Positions 1 to 5,399 of a stretch of 5,697 nt of DNA are shown here, piece by piece (the stretch's first letter is position 1; each line of letters begins with the position of its first letter). The notes below the pieces were generated by a model that worked only from the letters and a program-made list of their open reading frames with translations, was not told the DNA's origin and did not search any database. The position numbers were made by a program, and so were the translations under genes. This DNA is from JBIIUJ01 sp044340025 (GTDB lineage Bacteria; Pseudomonadota; Alphaproteobacteria; Caulobacterales; Aquidulcibacteraceae). Location: the NCBI GenBank assembly GCA_044340025.1, contig JBIIUJ010000150.1, forward strand, positions 1 through 5,697, given 5' to 3'.

Positions 1-68
1 GCAGGGTTCCACCTTAGCGGCGCATCCGCGGGGGGACCTGCGGCCAAGGCGAGGAAAAGCTCAAGCAT
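1..68 (-). CDS. N-terminus of an unrecognised protein (partial, runs off left edge)
   Basis: An ATG at 68-66 on the minus strand opens a frame that stays open to the window edge, giving 22 complete codons. The start is supported by a strong Shine-Dalgarno sequence, TAGGAG, at 80-75 with a 6-nt spacer. Its first three bases are the stop codon of the upstream dehydrogenase gene, so translation is probably coupled. The visible peptide starts MLELFLALAAGPPADAPLRW. Its first ten residues are hydrophobic with an early Glu and no basic residue, so it is not a convincing signal peptide. Too little is visible to name a family. The tight spacing (9 nt) suggests co-transcription with the dehydrogenase and glycosyltransferase genes. 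I am fairly confident it is a real gene start and know nothing of its function. Confidence 0.6.
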   Translation of the reverse strand, partial: MLELFLALAAGPPADAPLRWNP

Positions 69-74
69 GACAGG

Positions 75-80
75 CTCCTA
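75..80 (-). promoter_or_regulatory. Ribosome binding site overlapping the dehydrogenase stop codon
   Basis: The minus-strand hexamer TAGGAG is a near-consensus Shine-Dalgarno sequence placed 6 nt before the ATG at 68-66. The TAG is also the stop codon of the preceding gene, so a terminating ribosome sits on the next initiation site. This decides the start of the partial gene at the left edge. Confidence 0.55.
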
Positions 81-1211
81 GCCGAGGGCTGCCGCATACA
101 GCCGGTGGTAGTCTTCTGCGCCTGCAGGACGCGGATTGGTGAGGTGGGCAAGATCCTTCAGCGCATTCTCCACAATCCCGTCGGCGTGGGCAGGCGTGAG
201 GCCCAACTGGGAAAGCGACGCCGGGATGCCAAGCCGATCGTTCACGGACTGGAGCGCGTCAGCCAGATCGGCGCGGGGGCCCAGCCCCATGGCCTGGCGG
301 ATGCGCGCATATTTTTCATCGGCCACACCGGCGTTGAAGCGCAGAACGTGCGGCAGGAAGATCGCATTGAGCGTGCCATGGTGCAGGCTGGGTTCCTTCA
401 GACGGCCGGCGGCGTGCGAGAGCGCATGAACCGAACCCAGCCCCTTCACAAAGGCCAGCGCCCCCTCATAGCTCGCCATCATCATGTTCCACCGGGCTTC
501 CCGGTCCGCCCCATCTGCGACTGCGCGCGCCAGCATGCCCCGGCCAAGCGCGCGCTCCACGCCGTCCAGCCCGATCGCATCGGCCGGCGGATTGACGGCG
601 GGGCACAGGATGCTCTCGATACAGTGGGTGACCGCGTCCATCCCGGTGGCGGCGGTCAGGCCGGACGGCAGCCCGATCGTGAGATCGGGATCGCAGATGG
701 CTGCGCTCGGCACCAGATTGTGGGAGATGAAAATCTCCTTGAACCCGTTGTCCAGAATGATCATCGCCCCGATCGACACTTCCGAGCCGGTGCCCGACGT
801 CGTGGGGATGGCGATCAGCGGCGGGATCTTGCCGATCAGGCGGGTGCCGCGTTGGCCCGCGCCATAGCGCTCGAACGGGCCTTCATGAGTGGCCATCAGG
901 CCGACGGCCTTGGCCATGTCCATGGAGGAACCGCCGCCCAGCGCGATCAGGCTGTCGGCGCCGCTTTCGCCATACGCCGAGGCGCCAAGGCGCACGGCGG
1001 CTTCGGTGGGGTTGGCCGGCGTCTCGGCATAAACGCCAGCGGGAGCCACGCCCAGCGCTTCCACCACCTGATCCAGCAGACCCGCCGCCTTCAGGCCCGG
1101 ATCGGTGACGATCAGCGGGCGCGAGCCGCCAGCCTTCTTCAAGGCGCCGGGCAGGCTCTTCAGGGCCCCATGGTCGAAGTGCACGGTGGTTCCGAACTGC
1201 AGGATCGGCAT
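78..1211 (-). CDS. Iron-dependent (group III) alcohol dehydrogenase, 4-hydroxybutyrate dehydrogenase-like
   Basis: This 377-residue protein has the usual length of the Fe-ADH family. The N-terminal Rossmann-like half carries the NAD-binding GGGSS at 92-96, and PTTSGTGSE lies at 136-144. The C-terminal half supplies the expected metal ligands Asp192, His196, His262 and His278, with the extra conserved His266. From memory the closest match is 4-hydroxybutyrate dehydrogenase of the Cupriavidus necator (Gbd) type. Shared features include ETPANPTEA at 63-71, ATHEG at 107-111, LTAATGMDAVTHCIE at 185-199, NPPAD at 207-211, LHHGTLNA at 276-283, and a similar C-terminus. The likely reaction is NAD-linked interconversion of 4-hydroxybutyrate and succinic semialdehyde in the cytoplasm. 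The family is secure, but the substrate is inferred. I chose the ATG at 1211 because a GGGGG tract lies 8 nt upstream and the family begins at this point; an in-frame TTG at 1226 would add five residues. The gene follows the glycosyltransferase gene after 63 nt. Confidence 0.9.
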   Translation of the reverse strand: MPILQFGTTVHFDHGALKSLPGALKKAGGSRPLIVTDPGLKAAGLLDQVVEALGVAPAGVYAETPANPTEAAVRLGASAYGESGADSLIALGGGSSMDMAKAVGLMATHEGPFERYGAGQRGTRLIGKIPPLIAIPTTSGTGSEVSIGAMIILDNGFKEIFISHNLVPSAAICDPDLTIGLPSGLTAATGMDAVTHCIESILCPAVNPPADAIGLDGVERALGRGMLARAVADGADREARWNMMMASYEGALAFVKGLGSVHALSHAAGRLKEPSLHHGTLNAIFLPHVLRFNAGVADEKYARIRQAMGLGPRADLADALQSVNDRLGIPASLSQLGLTPAHADGIVENALKDLAHLTNPRPAGAEDYHRLYAAALG

Positions 1212-1248
1212 GGATGTTGCCCCCAAGGCGCCCGACGGCTTTGCCTCC

Positions 1249-1260
1249 CGGCCTAGGCCG
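1249..1260. repeat. Perfect 12-bp palindrome between two co-directional genes
   Basis: CGGCCTAGGCCG is identical to its reverse complement. It lies in the 63-nt gap between the glycosyltransferase stop and the dehydrogenase start, about 38 nt upstream of the latter. It has no loop, so it is a poor RNA hairpin and would more naturally be a binding site for a dimeric protein. It could equally be chance in GC-rich DNA. No promoter elements were recognised beside it. Confidence 0.25.
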
Positions 1261-1274
1261 CAAGCAGGTTGGGA

Positions 1275-2282
1275 TCAAGCCGGAACGGGCAGGGGCGGCA
1301 GCCCCAGATGGGCGCGCACGGGCGCTGCGATGGCCCGGCCGTCCATCTCGATCCGGCGGCGCGGGCGCGCTGCAAGCCGCTGGATCGCCTGGCCCAGCGT
1401 TTCCTCGCACTGCGCGATCTCCACCAGGCCAAGGCCGGCGAGGGCGCGCACGATCTCCTCCTGGTGGTCGTCATAGTGCTCGCCCCGCGCGGCGCTGCGC
1501 GGCATCGCCACAACCCGGCAGCCGGCCTGAAGCGCCGTGATGAGCGATCCTGTGCCGCCGTGGCAGACCGCAATGTCGCTCTCGCGCAGATGGCGGCGCA
1601 TCTCCTCCAGCGGCGCGGTCTCGAACGAGACGCAGCCCTCCGGTCGCACGCCGCCTTCCCCGACCTGGGCGACGATCTCGTGATCGATCAGCCCGCGCCG
1701 TTTCAGCGCCACGACGGCTTCGACCATGGAATCGAACGGCAAGGTCGCGCCCACGGTGACGAGGATCTGCTTGCGGCGCACGTCATCTTCCGCGTCCACC
1801 ACGCGCAGCGGATTGGCGAGCGTCGCCTTGGGATAGGCCTTGGCCAGCAGCGGCCACTGCACGAGCGTGAACTCCGAAAACGGGCTGGCGAGGCGGCCAA
1901 ACAGGGAAGGCCCCTCCACACGAGCGAACGTTTCGATCAGCACAAACCTGGCGCCCAGAAGCCGCGCCCAAAGCATGAAGAACCAGGTGGAGCCTGCGCC
2001 GGTCGAGATCACCACGTCGGGCCGCTCCGCGCGCGCGATGGCGAGGGCCGCCTGGGCGTTGCGGGCGCCGGCCATCGCCATGGCCGGGACTGACTCGCGC
2101 TTGCGCTGGCCATAGGCGAAGTGATCGAGATAGCGGACCCACCAGCGGCTTTCGAGGCTCCGCGCCAGCGCGGTAGGCTCCGTCACGAAGAACAGCTCAT
2201 GGCCCTCGCCCTCCAGAAAAGGGGCCAGATCGGTAAGCTGGCGCAGATGTCCGCCGCCCGACGCCGCCAAAGCAATCTTCAT
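1275..2282 (-). CDS. Glycosyltransferase, single-chain Alg14-Alg13 (PssD-PssE) type
   Basis: The 335-residue protein joins two halves that are usually separate subunits. Residues 1-160 are Alg14/PssD-like: a beta strand leading into SGGGH at 8-12, PDVVISTGAGS at 88-98, and IETFAR at 116-121. Residues 171-320 are Alg13/PssE-like (GT28 C-terminal fold): ILVTVGAT at 173-180, CHGGTGS at 240-246, and a Pro-Arg then HYDDHQ at 261-274, all at the expected nucleotide-sugar-binding positions. Characterised relatives transfer GlcNAc or glucuronic acid from UDP-sugars to a lipid-linked acceptor at the cytoplasmic membrane face. Donor and acceptor here are unknown. Unlike typical Alg14/PssD there is no N-terminal membrane segment; the most hydrophobic stretch is 99-116. 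ATG at 2282 is preceded by GGCGGGA with an 8-nt spacer. The gene lies 87 nt after the methyltransferase gene. No other polysaccharide genes are visible, so the product is an orphan in this window. Confidence 0.88.
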   Translation of the reverse strand: MKIALAASGGGHLRQLTDLAPFLEGEGHELFFVTEPTALARSLESRWWVRYLDHFAYGQRKRESVPAMAMAGARNAQAALAIARAERPDVVISTGAGSTWFFMLWARLLGARFVLIETFARVEGPSLFGRLASPFSEFTLVQWPLLAKAYPKATLANPLRVVDAEDDVRRKQILVTVGATLPFDSMVEAVVALKRRGLIDHEIVAQVGEGGVRPEGCVSFETAPLEEMRRHLRESDIAVCHGGTGSLITALQAGCRVVAMPRSAARGEHYDDHQEEIVRALAGLGLVEIAQCEETLGQAIQRLAARPRRRIEMDGRAIAAPVRAHLGLPPLPVPA

Positions 2283-2369
2283 CTAAGCTGTCCCGCCTTG
2301 CTATCTCCGCCTGTCTGGCACGCAAACCTTGTTGCCGCCCTAAGGCCGCTACGGCGCCGACCAGAAACG

Positions 2370-3311
2370 CTAGAGCGATGATTCAGACCCCTCAGGCGGC
2401 TCCAGCGGCTGTGGCGGGCTGATCCGGCTGGCGCTGAAGGCCCGCGCGCGACCGTCGGGCCCCTGCAGCGTCCCGGTCATGGCGCCGTCCTGCACCGTGG
2501 CTTGCCCCTCGAACCGCTCGCCGGCGGGGCTTGTGGCTGTGAAGCGGAATTCCGTTCCGCGCAACCGCCCCTCGCTCAGCGATAATTGCCCCAGCGACCC
2601 CGTCGCCTTCTGGAAGCTCTGGTCGAGCTTCAGCGCGCCCGCGGCCGCTGTGAAACCTTCGGCCGACGCGCGCCATTCGCCATCCACATTAGCCGGCACG
2701 ATCCAGAGGTAGGCGGTGCGGCTGTCGGCCGTGCGGGTCTCGTCGGCTTCCCACTCGCCCATGTCGAAGGCGTGGCTTGTCAGACGGGTTCCCGGCTTCA
2801 TGGCAAGCAGCGTCGGCCGCAGCCTCAGGTTCAGAGACGGCAACAGATACATCGTGACGACATCGGCGTCGGAGAAATCCTCCTCGAAAATGTCGCCGCG
2901 AATGAAAGAAACCGTGTTGGAAACGCCCGCTTCGGCGGCCTTGCGCTTGGAAAGGGCGACCATGTCGGGGTTGTACTCGATGCCAAGGGCCCGGGCGCCA
3001 AAGTCCCGCGCCGCAGTGATCGCGATGATCCCGTCGCCGGAGCCAAGGTCAACCACCCGCTCGCCGGGCTTCACCTCCGCCATCCGCAGCATCTCCGCCA
3101 CCAGCGTCGCCGGCGTCGGCACCCAGATCACATCCTTGCCCGCCTGGCCGACTTCCGGCTGAAACTGGCTGTCGCCAGAGGCGGCGGGCGTCTCCATCTC
3201 CACGATCGGCTGCGGCGCGATCCGCGGCAGCCCTGCAAACATGAGCGCGCCGCCAAGCGCGGCGGCGCCTGCAATCAGGCCAGCGAGTTGAATCATCGGC
3301 TTGGCTCCCAT
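2370..3311 (-). CDS. Membrane-anchored class I SAM-dependent methyltransferase with C-terminal beta-rich domain
   Basis: The protein has 313 residues. Residues 7-29 form one hydrophobic, Ala/Gly/Leu-rich segment with no clear AxA cleavage site, so it looks like an anchor rather than a cleaved signal. A linker leads to the methyltransferase fold: VIWVPTP at 61-67, motif I VVDLGSGDG at 86-94, the acidic post-I residue in GIEYNP at 110-115, GDIFEED at 139-145, and VVTMYLLPS at 151-159. The pattern of a membrane segment, then (W/Y)VPTP, then motif I recalls the FAM173/ATPSCKMT and archaeal aKMT protein-lysine methyltransferases, so a protein lysine substrate is plausible but inferred. Residues 211-313 form a separate domain predicted to be beta-rich, with GRLRGTEFRFTA at 248-259 and repeated short strands. 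The start at 3311 is chosen for its AGGGGA site; an ATG at 3296 is possible. An in-frame start at 3401 would cross most of the divergent intergenic region and is less likely. Confidence 0.85.
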   Translation of the reverse strand: MGAKPMIQLAGLIAGAAALGGALMFAGLPRIAPQPIVEMETPAASGDSQFQPEVGQAGKDVIWVPTPATLVAEMLRMAEVKPGERVVDLGSGDGIIAITAARDFGARALGIEYNPDMVALSKRKAAEAGVSNTVSFIRGDIFEEDFSDADVVTMYLLPSLNLRLRPTLLAMKPGTRLTSHAFDMGEWEADETRTADSRTAYLWIVPANVDGEWRASAEGFTAAAGALKLDQSFQKATGSLGQLSLSEGRLRGTEFRFTATSPAGERFEGQATVQDGAMTGTLQGPDGRARAFSASRISPPQPLEPPEGSESSL

Positions 3312-3320
3312 GACGGCGTT

Positions 3321-3326
3321 TCCCCT
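3321..3326 (-). promoter_or_regulatory. Ribosome binding site for the methyltransferase
   Basis: The minus-strand AGGGGA lies 9 nt before the ATG at 3311. It supports this start over the ATG 90 nt upstream at 3401. The alternative ATG at 3296 has a GGGAG at similar spacing, so a five-residue shorter protein remains possible. Confidence 0.45.
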
Positions 3327-3420
3327 GAGGCGTCTGGGCGCGGTGTAACGGTTCGATCGCCTCGCGCCTAGCGCCATGGCCCCTTGCGGTGACAAAGCCA
3401 TGGCCGACTATGCAGGCGAG

Positions 3421-3426
3421 AAGGGG
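3421..3426 (+). promoter_or_regulatory. Ribosome binding site for the histidine phosphatase
   Basis: AAGGGG sits 6 nt before the ATG at 3433. It fixes the start immediately ahead of the first beta strand and the LVRHAE catalytic motif, rather than at the in-frame ATG codons at 3376 and 3400, which would add residues not expected in this family. Confidence 0.55.
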
Positions 3427-3432
3427 AAAAGC

Positions 3433-3972
3433 ATGGCTCTGATCCATCTGGTGCGACACGCAGAGCCCGAGGCTGGCTGGGGGGAAGCCCATGACCCCGG
3501 ACTTTCAGCGCGAGGCGCGGGGCAGGCCGAGGCGACGGCTCAGACGCTGCGCGATGCAGTCGGCGCTTGTCGGCTTGTGTCGTCTCCGCTTGCCCGCTGT
3601 CGCGAGACGGCCGCCCCTTTGGCGGCGCTCTGGCGCACGCCGGTCCGGATCGCCCGCACGGTGGCCGAGGTGCGCGCGCCAGAAGGCGTGGATCGACAAG
3701 CCTGGCTTGCCGCAGCCTTTGCGGGCACATGGGCGCAGGCCGGGCTGGAGCAATGGCGCGCCGCTATCGCCGCCTTCGTGCGCGAGAGCCCGGGCGACAG
3801 CGTGATCTTCACCCATTTCGTGGCCATCAACGCGGCCGTCTCCAGTGCTCTCGGCGAGGAACGCGTCCTGGCCTTTCGGCCGGCGCATGCATCGATCACA
3901 ACTCTGGAGGCGGGGCCCGCCGGGCTCAGACTGGTGCGTCTCGGGGCTGAGATGCAGGGTCCGGTGCTATGA
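3433..3972 (+). CDS. Histidine phosphatase family protein (phosphoglycerate mutase-like)
   Basis: A 179-residue cytoplasmic protein with the hallmarks of the histidine phosphatase superfamily. The N-terminal LVRHAE at 6-11 gives the phospho-accepting His9 and phosphate-binding Arg8. SSPLARCRETA at 50-60 gives a second phosphate-pocket arginine, Arg55. Glu79 is a candidate acid/base residue, and THFVAINA at 127-134 gives the second catalytic His128. Length and order fit the small branch (SixA/CobC/YhfR-like) rather than true phosphoglycerate mutase. The substrate cannot be told from sequence; phosphoprotein, sugar phosphate or nucleotide-type substrates are all known in the family. Its stop overlaps the start of the downstream NAD(P)HX repair gene by 4 bp (ATGA), so the two are translationally coupled and this is the first gene of the operon. 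No signal peptide or membrane segment is seen. Confidence 0.88.
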   Translation: MALIHLVRHAEPEAGWGEAHDPGLSARGAGQAEATAQTLRDAVGACRLVSSPLARCRETAAPLAALWRTPVRIARTVAEVRAPEGVDRQAWLAAAFAGTWAQAGLEQWRAAIAAFVRESPGDSVIFTHFVAINAAVSSALGEERVLAFRPAHASITTLEAGPAGLRLVRLGAEMQGPVL

Positions 3973-5399
3973 CGCGGGCCCTGTTCTCGGTTGCGGAGAT
4001 GCGGCGGGCCGACGCGCTGGCGGTAGCGGCCGGCGTGGCGTCGTTTGACCTGATGCTGCGGGCGGGCAGGGCTGTCGCCGCCGCTATCGAGGTCCGCTTT
4101 GCGCCACGGCCTGCGATCGTCCTGTGCGGGCCCGGCGCCAATGGCGGGGACGGCTATGTGGCGGCGGCCGCTCTGCGCGCCGCCGGCTGGCCGGTGGCGT
4201 TGGCAAGCCTTGGGGATCCAGCAGCGCTCTCTGGCGATGCGGCGTGCGCACGCGACCTTTGGGCCGGCCCGATCCGGCCCAGCACGGAGCTTTACGATCT
4301 CGCCGGTCTGCTGGTGATCGATGCGCTGTTCGGAGCGGGGCTGTCGCGTCCGCTGGCTGGCGAGGCGGCGCGTCTGGTCGGGCTGATGACCCCGGCGAGC
4401 ACAATCGCGATCGACATGCCGAGCGGACTGTCCGGCGATGGGCGCCTGCCGGAAGGGCCGCATGCGCGCGCGCGCCTGACGGTGTCGTTTCATGCGCCAA
4501 AGGTCGGCCATCGTCTGATCGAGACGGCGCGCCATTGCGGCGAAGTGGTGATCACGCCCATCGGGCTTTTCGCCGACGCCGCCCAGCGGCTTGGCGTCGC
4601 CACGGCCGAGAATGCGCCCCGCTTCTGGCGGCTGCCCGCGCCAGGCGCCCAGACCCACAAACATGCCCGTGGTCGGCTGTGCGTGGTGGCGGGGGCGGAG
4701 CATGCCTATTCAGGAGCGGCGCGGCTGGCGGCGCGGGCGGGCCTTGCAGCGGGCGCCGGCTGGGTGACGCTGGCTGACGCGGCAGGCCCCGTGGAGCCCG
4801 CCGCGATCGTGCTTGCCCAGACCGGAGGCGCAGAGGAGCTGGGCGCTCTTGCCGCCGGGCATGATGCAACCGTGGCAGGGCCGGGGCTTGGCCGGAGCGA
4901 GGCCGCAGCAGGCCGTGTGATCGCCAGTCTGAAGGCGTCGGCCGCTGTTGTGGACGCCGATGGGCTGAGCGCGTTTCAGGGCGCGCCGGAAACTCTGTTC
5001 GCCGCTTTGCCGGCGCGGTCTGTCCTGACCCCGCACGCCGGCGAGTTTGCGCGCCTTTTCCCCGATCTTTCAGAGGGCTCAAAGCTGGAACGCGCGCGCG
5101 CAGCGGCGGTCCGCGCAGACGCCGTCGTGCTCCTGAAGGGCGCAGACACCGTGATCGCAGCGCCCGATGGGCGGGCGGCGATCAACCGGCATGCCAGCCC
5201 GCATCTCGCCAGCGCGGGCACAGGCGACGTCCTGGCCGGACTGATCGGCGCGCTGCTGGCGCAGGGCATGCCAGCCTTCGATGCGGCCTGCGCGGGCGCC
5301 TGGATCCATGGCGAGGTGAGCCTCCGCCTTGGGCGTGGGCTAACCGCCGACCGGCTGGTCGAAGCCTTGCCCGACGCGATGGCGAAGGCGGGCGGCTAG
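3969..5399 (+). CDS. nnrD: Bifunctional NAD(P)H-hydrate epimerase / ADP-dependent NAD(P)H-hydrate dehydratase
   Basis: The 476-residue protein repairs NADHX and NADPHX, the hydrated forms of the nicotinamide cofactors. The N-terminal epimerase (YjeF_N/NnrE) spans about 1-215: phosphate-binding loop CGPGANGGDG at 53-62, IDALFGAGLSRPL at 117-129, IDMPSGLSGDG at 148-158, and SFHAPKVGH at 173-181. The C-terminal ADP-dependent dehydratase (ribokinase-like, NnrD) spans about 228-476: HKHARG at 230-235, AGPGLG at 303-308, VVDADGL at 327-333, LTPHAGEF at 353-360, VLLKGADTV at 387-395, and ASAGTGD at 414-420 with the catalytic Asp420. The epimerase equilibrates R and S hydrates, and the dehydratase converts the S form back using ADP. 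The first Asn of the usual NNGGDG loop is Ala57. Length matches complete bifunctional homologues (E. coli YjeF/Nnr). The start ATG overlaps the phosphatase stop. The TAG stop overlaps the clpX stop on the other strand. Confidence 0.95.
   Translation: MTRALFSVAEMRRADALAVAAGVASFDLMLRAGRAVAAAIEVRFAPRPAIVLCGPGANGGDGYVAAAALRAAGWPVALASLGDPAALSGDAACARDLWAGPIRPSTELYDLAGLLVIDALFGAGLSRPLAGEAARLVGLMTPASTIAIDMPSGLSGDGRLPEGPHARARLTVSFHAPKVGHRLIETARHCGEVVITPIGLFADAAQRLGVATAENAPRFWRLPAPGAQTHKHARGRLCVVAGAEHAYSGAARLAARAGLAAGAGWVTLADAAGPVEPAAIVLAQTGGAEELGALAAGHDATVAGPGLGRSEAAAGRVIASLKASAAVVDADGLSAFQGAPETLFAALPARSVLTPHAGEFARLFPDLSEGSKLERARAAAVRADAVVLLKGADTVIAAPDGRAAINRHASPHLASAGTGDVLAGLIGALLAQGMPAFDAACAGAWIHGEVSLRLGRGLTADRLVEALPDAMAKAGG

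Larger units (their letters stand above)
3312..3432. promoter_or_regulatory. Divergent intergenic region, probable promoters in both directions
   Basis: These 121 bp separate the methyltransferase start (3311, minus) from the phosphatase start (3433, plus), so both transcription units should begin here. A weak minus-strand candidate is TTGTCA at 3395-3390, a 17-nt spacer, and GCTAGG at 3372-3367. It is close to the TTGACA -35 consensus and has only the GCTA part of an alphaproteobacterial -10. On the plus strand GTGACA at 3389-3394 is -35-like, but I see no good -10 at normal spacing. GCCATGGCC occurs twice, at 3373-3381 and 3397-3405. The region is assigned by gene geometry rather than by strong motifs. 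Confidence 0.45.

Noticed and set aside
105..1256. A 383-codon open frame on the plus strand, opposite the alcohol dehydrogenase
   Set aside because: It is an antisense shadow. The minus-strand frame encodes a complete recognisable enzyme, while this product is rich in Arg, Gly, His and Gln with no domain. Long stop-free antisense frames are common in GC-rich genes.
1269..2093. A 274-codon plus-strand open frame opposite the glycosyltransferase
   Set aside because: Its composition is typical of GC-rich antisense translation, it has no recognisable motif, and it lies wholly opposite a convincing gene.
2283..2369. A terminator or promoter between the methyltransferase and glycosyltransferase genes
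   Set aside because: The best hairpin is a 4-bp stem (GCCG, CTA loop, CGGC near 2345-2355) without a U-tract, and no -35/-10 pair was convincing. Nothing besides the glycosyltransferase ribosome binding site near 2291-2297 is supported here.
2586..3371. A 261-codon plus-strand open frame opposite the methyltransferase
   Set aside because: It is rich in Arg, His and Gly, has no domain, and runs antisense to the SAM-binding motifs of a real gene.
3312..3401. A 30-residue N-terminal extension of the methyltransferase from an ATG at 3401
   Set aside because: It would cover most of the divergent promoter region and place an Arg-rich stretch ahead of the hydrophobic anchor. The ATG at 3311 has its own Shine-Dalgarno sequence.
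3376..3432. A 19-residue N-terminal extension of the histidine phosphatase
   Set aside because: The family starts directly with the strand before the RHxE motif, and AAGGGG is optimally placed for the ATG at 3433.
3540..4703. A 387-codon minus-strand open frame spanning the phosphatase and epimerase genes
   Set aside because: It runs antisense across two well-supported genes and their overlap. Its product is low-complexity Arg/Ala/Pro-rich sequence with no family features.
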